A stretch of DNA of 31,544 bases from Agaricus subrufescens (Eukaryota > Basidiomycota > Agaricomycetes > Agaricales > Agaricaceae), in assembly GCA_029945375.1 (NCBI GenBank), contig JAQOTE010000041.1:1-31544 (forward strand). The letters run 5' to 3'. The notes under the pieces are model-generated. The model searched no databases, was not told the origin of the DNA, and saw nothing but the letters and a program-made list of their open reading frames with translations. The position numbers and the translations under genes were made by a program. Below, piece by piece: positions 26,701 through 31,544 of this stretch (the first letter of the stretch is position 1; each line of letters starts with the position of its first letter).

Positions 26701-28505
26701 AATACATGTCCAAGAGTCGACGCAAGGTGCTGAAATCCCCACTGGATTCCATCATCGACAACCCCGCCCACGAGGTCATCCACCCCTTGTCGCCATTCAT
26801 CAAATCGGGTGAACGATTTGTTGACAAACACCCGAACAAAGTTAAATTCATCATTCCTCCCCCCAACAAGGAAGATAATGACAAGTATCACCTCGAACTC
26901 AACGGCTCGACGACCAGAGATATCAATGCCCTCCACCTCATCACGGCGGGCTGCCTCCACAAGTGGGATTCGGACTTCAATCCATCGGAACGATCCCACT
27001 CTCATATATCGCTCATTACCCTCTATAACGGTCAAGCGATCTCGTCGAAGGTTCTAGCTGCTGGAAGGCGTATTACCCAAGAGACGATTATAGGATGGTC
27101 CGCATATCGGGCACTTCAAAAAGCCTATAACAAGCTTCAAAAAGGATGGAACGTCGAAAAGATCATCCTGTACACCACGTCTCCGAGGATTGTTCACAAC
27201 CTCCTCGCCGCCAATTCCAAGCCGGTGGGCAAGCAACTGTCCATCGCCCTGTCTCTCGCATTCGAAGCTATAGTCGACGAGTATCCTGGAGTGGAAATCG
27301 TCGTCAAGGGCTATCGCGAGTCATGGGCCACCTCAGATCCCGACACAAGCGCATGGCAGTTCAACTTCCTCCGCGCGCATGTATATCAGGCGATCCACAA
27401 CGCAGCCAAAGAGAGATATTTCACCAACACCTCTCTAACCTTCCCTCAATCGCAGTCGCACGACTTTGCCAAACAGAGGACCACCACAAACGTCTTAGCT
27501 CTCTGGGTCAGAGGCTTTGACGATCCGAGAGACCGGTCGTGTTTTAGGGGACACGGCTGGCTCGAACTCTATCAAAAGAAGCCTGGACGTCTCAAAGCGA
27601 GGGTTCCAGGTTTCTCCTTTCCTTGTAGTCATGTCGAAGGTGGGTGGTGCAGGCCGGACGCCTCCCTTCCGCCGGACACGGATTACGCGCGGGTTCTCCC
27701 GACACACCTCAACCAAGGTCCTTGGCTCCGCAACTACAGTGGAGTAACGGCCGCTCACGATCCCAAGCTACTTGCTCGTCTTGTACGCTTGATCACAAAT
27801 CACGCACCTACTGGGGAGTATCGCTCTAGATTCTTCCCTCGTGAGCCATTGGTAGGCTGTCACGGAACGGTTGACCCACCGTTCCCGGAGTCTCGTGAAC
27901 ACATTTTGAATTGCTGCCCTTGGTATGTGAGGAGGGCTAATCATTACTCGATAGATGGAATCTGCACTATCCGCGGTCTCATCCTGTTCCTTATGGACAA
28001 CCCAAACGCCTTTACGTTCGAACCACCAGAACAGGCGCGCATATCGGAGTCGAGCTGGCCGGCCTACCGCGAGGAGGTGTACCGCAAGCGAGACGAAGAC
28101 AACAAGGAGAGGCGTAAACGCAAACTTCCTCTTCTTGGTACGGGTCCTATTTTCTGGCACGAGACAGAAGATTCCCTCTATCAAAATTGCTTCGAAGCTG
28201 ACGAATGGGCCGGCTTTGATTTTGAGAAGATAACACTTGGTACGCTGGAGGTGACGGGAGAGGTCGTGATTGCTGAACGCGCCAAGTTCCTTTTTAATTG
28301 TAAGATAGTTTCATTGTTTTACTTTTTCCTCGGTTCTTCTTTTTATCTCTCTTGCGCTCTCTCTGCATGTACTGGTATCGAAGTTTCCCCTCGCGATTGG
28401 TTTGCTTTTTTCTTTTCTCATATGGCGATGACTATTCCGCCGGATACGGTGACTGCCCTTTTGTTGTTCGTTTCTATTTGTAATCTCCGTGGGGGAGAGA
28501 GGTAG
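23796..28505 (+). CDS. LINE ORF2: APE endonuclease, reverse transcriptase, RNase H-like region
   Basis: 1569 aa. The ATG at 23796 overlaps the ORF1 stop (ATGA), suggesting termination-reinitiation. An APE-type endonuclease covers about 20-280: SFNV with Asn29, FQEPGW with Glu55, CSGDFN with Asp180 and Asn182, WGSDHRP with Asp269 and His270. RT covers about 480-790: NTAPGPDHVTW, FRPIVLLNTMGK, AFDVAQFFPSL (Asp628), GVGQGSALSPILSALY, FVDDG (Asp734, Asp735). About 1045-1200 is placed and patterned like RNase H (LAAGRRITQETIIGWSAYRA, KIILYTTSPRIVHNLL) but the usual Glu and second Asp are not evident. A Cys/His segment lies near 1356-1375 (GCHG...ESREHILNCC). The last 80 or so residues are hydrophobic and overlap the conserved 3' UTR module, so the native stop may have been upstream. 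No internal stop; potentially active. Confidence 0.93.
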   Translation: MNSDDHTHSSGNRKPAPHSLSNISIISFNVRKNWEATSVLLDKMAGYTDIIMFQEPGWKGVRTQPSTTNKEGDMAYGPPLHPSWTAFTEAFNNIDDRREHPRVLTYINKRMNVFKPLLRSDIIKHRDVSLITLKLKTPRMGIPEEFNILNVYNDGETQSAVRALSAASINFPKISLCSGDFNIQDREWDEGAASQYRPSSPYMKLKEVLNDLELSYVPPSNGGEATRIPDNPENRASVLDLVFASADLINNKEFAYEIRTNPTERWGSDHRPLSISVPFAKAGSEGKGKERIDEGSEEEEDYIKTITAKLGSIKISTVRTKEELEEVLEQIGSIFDEAWKANAKESKLSRHGKKWWNEDCKKAYKEYSKRINGRKNLKARKELKRTIRAAKREHFDKRIEEIATDNRRPWDLMPWARERKMEAVEAILDNEGKPCLDEDSLFNTLHATYNSASNRTTNLNRMVEEIGMFDERTWSVFSIQEFRDALKNCAKNTAPGPDHVTWRIWKQLACSELVCILMTTIANLCIELGKWPKHFKNSVSVVIPKPGKPSYDRAKSFRPIVLLNTMGKLVEKMIARRLQFEGVATCAIHPCQTGGIIQRSVEDAAVALTHHVRSGWAHKKVTSVIAFDVAQFFPSLNHNALLQILRHFGFANKICNFFSDYLVDRKTQYSIKNETSPLFDSNVGVGQGSALSPILSALYIAPVFHLLDRWVNIRDEVDSFSSPSPLTAILSFVDDGLLVASGDCYDSVHRTLKEAYAQITSILNDFGLVMEHSKTELLNFAESASKKDSPNPSIDLGFEPFTSTSPLVPKTVWRYLGIRFDRNLHFREHVKYYATKSLSAVRCMRILGNSNRGLTPKQKRTLYISCVQPIATFGLRCWYKPGTRSFKTNMNMLRLTHNQGARWITGAFRTSPLGGMTAMAGLMPLHLSIKKLFERSVNRLKTLPTHHPVLSLLERRKAKHSTLHPNSLEYMSKSRRKVLKSPLDSIIDNPAHEVIHPLSPFIKSGERFVDKHPNKVKFIIPPPNKEDNDKYHLELNGSTTRDINALHLITAGCLHKWDSDFNPSERSHSHISLITLYNGQAISSKVLAAGRRITQETIIGWSAYRALQKAYNKLQKGWNVEKIILYTTSPRIVHNLLAANSKPVGKQLSIALSLAFEAIVDEYPGVEIVVKGYRESWATSDPDTSAWQFNFLRAHVYQAIHNAAKERYFTNTSLTFPQSQSHDFAKQRTTTNVLALWVRGFDDPRDRSCFRGHGWLELYQKKPGRLKARVPGFSFPCSHVEGGWCRPDASLPPDTDYARVLPTHLNQGPWLRNYSGVTAAHDPKLLARLVRLITNHAPTGEYRSRFFPREPLVGCHGTVDPPFPESREHILNCCPWYVRRANHYSIDGICTIRGLILFLMDNPNAFTFEPPEQARISESSWPAYREEVYRKRDEDNKERRKRKLPLLGTGPIFWHETEDSLYQNCFEADEWAGFDFEKITLGTLEVTGEVVIAERAKFLFNCKIVSLFYFFLGSSFYLSCALSACTGIEVSPRDWFAFFFSHMAMTIPPDTVTALLLFVSICNLRGGER
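28424..28441 (+). promoter_or_regulatory. LINE 3' hairpin shared with passengers
   Basis: GGCG-10 nt-CGCC followed by GGATACGG. The same position in E2 and ES has the same stem; E1, E3 and E4 have GCGC/GCGC-type stems. Candidate RT recognition structure. In this LINE it lies inside the ORF2 reading frame. Confidence 0.55.
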
Positions 28506-28604
28506 AGTACAGGTGATGTAAAGTACGGGGTACGCGTCATGGCACCCTTAAGGTCCATTTTGAAATAAATGCCATTGATACAAAAAAAAAAAAAAAAAAA
28601 AAAA
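28506..28604 (+). other. LINE 3' UTR and poly(A)
   Basis: 99 bp: tail motif TACGCGTCATGGCACCC at 28531-28547, then TTTTGAAATAAATGCC and ATTGATAC, then 23 A residues at 28582-28604. Shared in order with E4 and, with an inserted module, with E1, E2, E3 and ES. Confidence 0.8.
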
Positions 28605-28605
28605 C

Positions 28606-28664
28606 TACTGTCCAAGTCCCAACAACGGCATAGCAAACTCAACAACCTTTAGTGATACAGCCCT
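28606..28664 (-). pseudogene. Copia F RNase H C-terminal end, right of LINE
   Basis: Minus strand, about 19 codons of the copia C-terminus ending LLGLGQ and TAG, matching D at about 17955-18012. It includes the right TSD copy of the LINE (28606-28618). Homology to copia stops near 28664, far short of the rest of RNase H. Confidence 0.82.
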
Positions 28665-29076
28665 TGAGATTGGGGGATGCGACTTGTGATCGGTCCCGGA
28701 CTTTGTAGGAGGATCAATGATCCATATACACTGACCTCGCGGAGGCCAATGGGAAGCAGAGATCTAGAGGTGTTTCCATTGCGCCGGACTCGGTTTGCGC
28801 ATTCAGCTGATCGGAACATTGAAGGTGTGGAAATGTGGCTAACCGACCCTGATGGTTGTTTATTCCGCTGATGCTTTCGGCCTGATGGCGCGGCGGCAAG
28901 TTGGCCTCCTAAATGAGGAAGAAGTACAAGACTCAACATTTGAACTCATCTGAAAGCCCCCGGACTTGGCGGAGTCTCTGCTGTTGCCATGGAAGTATGT
29001 GCATATTTACCATGGAAGCGATAGTTGATTGGTGTTTGTTCATGGAGTCACTTGTGATACACAACTAAATTGGTCA
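28665..29076. other. 412-bp block of unknown origin between copia F and G
   Basis: It replaces the roughly 490 bp of RT end and RNase H that should lie between the G and F copia segments. It has no similarity to the copia, LINE or passenger sequences here, no poly(A), no clear terminal repeats and no convincing gene (small frames only, up to 96 codons). CCATGG-containing strings recur near 28987 and 29010. It could be host DNA, a fragment of another repeat or filler from break repair. Confidence 0.6.
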
Positions 29077-29425
29077 CAGTGTGCCCTTCAAATAGCGAAG
29101 TAAATGCTTTACAGCAAGCCAATGGGCAGGAGCAGGATTGTGGTTGAATCTCCCGAGGTAGGAGACAGCATAGGCAATGTCGGGCCGAGTCATGGTGGCT
29201 AGATACTGCAGGGCACCTACAGCAGAGAGATAAGGAACTGACTTCATCTCAGCCTGCTCCTCAAGTGAGGGAACAATGTCTGAGAGCTCAGAGCCAGGAG
29301 GTAGAGGGGTGGAAAGGGAGTTAGAATCATCCATATTGAACCTTTCTAGCAGCTCCTTGATGTAGTGCTCTTGGGAGAGGGAGATGGAACGCTTAGAGCG
29401 ATCCTGCTTCACCTGAATGCCCAGC
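29077..29425 (-). pseudogene. Copia element G, reverse transcriptase C-terminal segment
   Basis: Minus strand: VKQDRSKRSISLSQEHYIKE through MTRPDIAYAVSYLGRFNHNP to LLRYLKGTL, nearly identical to B. It ends at 29077 next to the unknown block. On the other side it is separated from the rest of RT by the 249-bp insertion. No stops. Confidence 0.88.
29421..29425. repeat. 5-bp target duplication of the 249-bp insertion, left copy
   Basis: CCAGC, repeated at 29675-29679. Element B shows the uninterrupted target (ATGCCCAGCAGAAGTG at about 4547). Confidence 0.88.
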
Positions 29426-29674
29426 TGTTAGGATGGAAAAGTGACCACACCAGGGTTTGAACCTGGGACCACCCCAATTGCACCAGGGAGCTCTAACCAC
29501 TGAGCTACATGGTCTTGGTATTATAGGAGCTAGGATATTATATATATGTACCCTAGGCCTAGAGTTGGAACTCACTACTGCAGGCCCACTCCAGGGGCTG
29601 GGGCACTAGGCAGTTTCTTGTGAGAACTCAGAGCTCCAAAGCTGTCAGATGACTTGACCTGTCATCACCTGACA
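29426..29674. mobile_element. 249-bp TG...CA insertion, solo-LTR-like, carrying a tRNA-like gene
   Basis: It begins TGTTAGG and ends CCTGACA (imperfect inverted termini TGTYAGG). It is flanked by the 5-bp duplication CCAGC. This is LTR-retrotransposon insertion style, so a solo LTR or a miniature element is the simplest reading. Inside, on the minus strand, is a 73-nt tRNA-Cys-like sequence with a TTTT terminator, and a TATA-rich stretch upstream of it (29522-29551). A further inverted repeat (TGTCAGATGA...TCACCTGACA, 29643-29674) sits at one end. It is not similar to the copia LTRs here beyond TGTTAG. Alternatives: a MITE, or an unusual tRNA-derived SINE. Confidence 0.8.
29442..29514 (-). 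tRNA. tRNA-Cys(GCA)-like sequence inside the 249-bp insertion
   Basis: 73 nt on the minus strand that fold as a cloverleaf: acceptor GACCATG/TGTGGTC (7 pairs including two G-T), D stem GCTC/GAGC, anticodon stem CCCTG/TGGGG, loop GTGCAAT with anticodon GCA at 29479-29481, and T arm CCAGG-TTCAAAC-CCTGG. Discriminator base is A. T8, A14, GG in the D loop, A21, T33 and TTC-A are present. Box A (TAGCTCAGTGG) and box B (GGTTCAAACCC) are good. TTTT follows one base after the 3' end. It lacks an intron. Whether it is a working tRNA gene or only a Pol III promoter of the element cannot be told from sequence. Confidence 0.8.
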
Positions 29675-29679
29675 CCAGC
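29675..29679. repeat. 5-bp target duplication of the 249-bp insertion, right copy
   Basis: CCAGC, matching 29421-29425. Confidence 0.88.
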
Positions 29680-31544
29680 AGAAGTGTGGTAGAGCCTAGA
29701 TCTCGCAGTTTGAAGTGCTTAGACAGCTCCGAGACAGCAGAGGCCATGGCAGCATCGCTTTTAGAGACTAGGGTAATGTCATCAATGAAGACAGGCACTA
29801 TGACCTTGATGTCTCCCTTGGAATAGATGTAGATAGAGTTGTTGGAGTGAAGTCTGGAGTAGCCAATACCCTCTAGAACACCTCGGAGCTTCTTACTCCA
29901 CTGTCTGGCAGCCTGCTTAAGGCCATAGAGCGATTTACGGAGCCTGAAGACCATATTAGGGCCCCCAGTGTGGTAGCCCTCTGGTTGCCTCATGTAGATC
30001 TCCTCCTCGAGTTCCCCATAAGTGAAGGCAGAGGAGATGTCAACAGAACACATTTTGTAGCCCTCTCTAGCAGCCAGAGCTATAATGAGTCTCAGAGAGG
30101 CAGGACGAAATGTAGGGGCAAAGACCTCGGTGTAATCGAAGCCAGGACGTTGGGAGAAGCCTTTAGCAACAAGGCAAGCCCTATAGCGCTCAATTGAGCC
30201 GTCGGCATGCCTTTTCACCTTGAAAACCCAGCCAGAGTTGACTACCTTCTTACCAGGAGGCAGTTCAGTCAGTTCCCAAGTCCTGTTAGCCTCGAGATTG
30301 AATATCTCGGTGTTACAAGCATCGACCCAGTGTTCCCTGTCAGGGGACTGCATAGCAAGCCTGTAGGTGCGAGGATCAGCTGTAGAAACAGCCCCAGCAA
30401 ACTCAACCTCGTAGAAGCCAGTATCAGCTGAAAGAGCAGCTTCATCGTCATCTTCTGGGTCTCTAGCAGGCAGATTAGGTTGCCTGACCTTCCACCAGTC
30501 ACCAGGAGGCTTCCGAACGCGCCCAGTGCGACGTGGCACTCTGGGAGGCTCAGGGGGCACTCCAGCAGTGGGAGGAGTCACAGGGAGCGGAATCGGAGCT
30601 TGCGGAGGTGGAGTAGCAGGGCTAGGAGGAGGAGGAGCAGGTAGAGGAGTCTCCTCTTTGAGAAGAACAGCAGGAGAACTGGGAATGGGAGGCTGAGAGC
30701 GAGCAGGAACAGGGCTAATATCACCCCCTTCATCTAGGAGAGGTGGCACTCCGAAATGCGACGTTGGTGGTGCAGGAGAAGGCTCAGAAGTAGTCTGAGG
30801 CTCAGGGGAGGGGGGAGGGCCAGCAAATGACGGAACAGCATCAAGTTGGGCTTTAGAAGTCCCAGGAAAGTATCTTTCATCGATATCAGCTCTCTCCGAG
30901 ATCACAGAACGCTTAGTGACTGGATTGTAGAACTTCCAGCCTTTGTAGCCTGCAGGATAGCCTATAAAGACGCATTTTTCGTAGTGAGGCTCTAGAGAAG
31001 TCCTCTTATCTCGCTGTACATGCACATAGGCAGTACACCCCCATACTCGGAGGTGGGAGACATCAGGCTTTCGCTTATAGAAGGCCTGGAAGGGTGTAGT
31101 CCCAGAGAGCGACACAGTAGGCAGCCTATTCCAGACATGGACCATAGAAGACACACACTCCCCCCAGAAAGAGGCAGGAAGTCGAGATTCTGAGAGCATA
31201 GCAGTGATTCTTTCACCCATAGTCCTATTAGCTCTCTCCACAAGGCCATTCTGCTGAGGCCTGTTGCGAGTAGAGTGCCTCCTTTCGATGCCAGACTGCT
31301 CCGTGAAGGTTAGGAATGCTTTAGACATGTATTCACTGCCTTTATCGTCCTGTAGAGCCCAAATTTTGACTCCAAGTTGATTTTCGGCCCAAGATTTGTA
31401 GACTTTGAACGCTTCAAAGGCTTCTGACTTGCTTTTAAGCAGATGTACAGCCCGGAATCGCGTCGTGTCGTCTATAAAGGTGATCCAGTACTTGTAGCCT
31501 GAGTGGGAAGCGACTGGGAGCGGTCCGTGAAGGTCTGAATGCAC
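29675..31544 (-). pseudogene. Copia element G, integrase to reverse transcriptase segment
   Basis: Minus strand, open from the window edge. It begins in the integrase core (HSDLHGPLPV, FIDDTTRF, DDKGSEY, NGLVERANR, ASFWGECVSSM). The post-integrase HLRVWGCTAYVHV, a Pro-rich linker at about 30490-30850, and RT to LRDLGSTTLLL follow, with FIDDI at about 29778-29786. It closely resembles B, with no stop or frameshift up to the 249-bp insertion, after which the frame ends in foreign residues. Its 5' part (gag, protease) would lie right of the window. It is disabled by the insertion and by loss of RNase H. Confidence 0.9.

Larger units (their letters stand above)
20688..28605 (+). mobile_element. 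Full-length two-ORF non-LTR retrotransposon (LINE), Tad/I-like
   Basis: About 7.9 kb on the plus strand, inserted in copia F. TSD is TGCTGTCCAAGTC (20675-20687) versus TACTGTCCAAGTC (28606-28618). It starts with the family leader (CTTCTTGATCTGTAACCACC, CACCTTCCTG). ORF1 and ORF2 overlap in ATGA, and both are uninterrupted. The 3' end has a GGCG...CGCC hairpin (28424-28441), the tail motif TACGCGTCATGGCACCC (28531-28547), TGAAATAAATGCCATTGATAC and poly(A) 28582-28604. Only element here with endonuclease and RT, so it or a sister is the likely engine for E1-E5 and ES. Confidence 0.93.

Noticed and set aside
28677..28939. Possible host gene in the 412-bp block
   Set aside because: Frames are short, lie on both strands and overlap, have no recognisable motif and run into the copia remnant.
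1..31544. CRISPR arrays, rRNA genes, bacterial operon signals
   Set aside because: No regularly spaced repeats or rRNA-like sequence seen. The content is eukaryotic retrotransposon throughout.

Overview
The window is a pile of nested retrotransposons with no recognisable host gene. It looks like eukaryotic, fungal, heterochromatin-type DNA. The Ty1/copia polyproteins, the Tad/I-like two-ORF non-LTR element and the Pro/Ala-rich Gag proteins with CCHC knuckles fit a basidiomycete, perhaps an Agaricomycete such as a Rhizoctonia relative. That placement is inference from family style; no host marker is present.

Layout. Fragments of copia LTR elements, here named A to G, form the substrate. A (1-4137, minus) and B (4138-11265, minus) lie on the left. 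C (13523-17567, plus) and D (17568-20361, plus) lie in the middle. F (20362-20687 and 28606-28664, minus) and G (29077-31544, minus) lie on the right. Seven non-LTR insertions sit in them, six with clear target-site duplications (TSDs). E1 (1409-2386) is in A. E2 (5949-8212) and ES (9435-10880) are in B. E3 (11266-13522) is at the B/C junction. E4 (13781-15976) is in C. E5 (18174-20266) is in the LTR of D. A full-length two-ORF LINE (20688-28605) is in the 3' end of F. G carries a 249-bp TG...CA insertion containing a well-folding tRNA-Cys(GCA)-like gene.

How they work together. The LINE encodes a Gag-like ORF1 and an endonuclease/reverse-transcriptase ORF2 that overlap by ATGA. E2 to E5 carry the same 5' leader and 3' tail as the LINE and end in poly(A), but encode only a shorter ORF1; ES encodes neither. 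They look like ORF1-only ('half-LINE') and non-coding passengers mobilised in trans by LINE-type machinery. ORF1 is open in E4 and E5. The divergent but preserved ORF1 proteins suggest selection on ORF1 itself.

History. A/C and B/D appear to be halves of two elements, A/C having inserted into B/D with the 5-bp duplication TTCCC. The halves now face opposite ways, and E3 joins B to C without a target duplication. An inversion by recombination between two inverted ORF1 elements explains this. Several genes carry apparent CGA-to-TGA stops, and the A LTR has lost at least seven CpGs relative to the C LTR, which points to CpG-directed mutation. Annotation is by reading alone; no database search was run.
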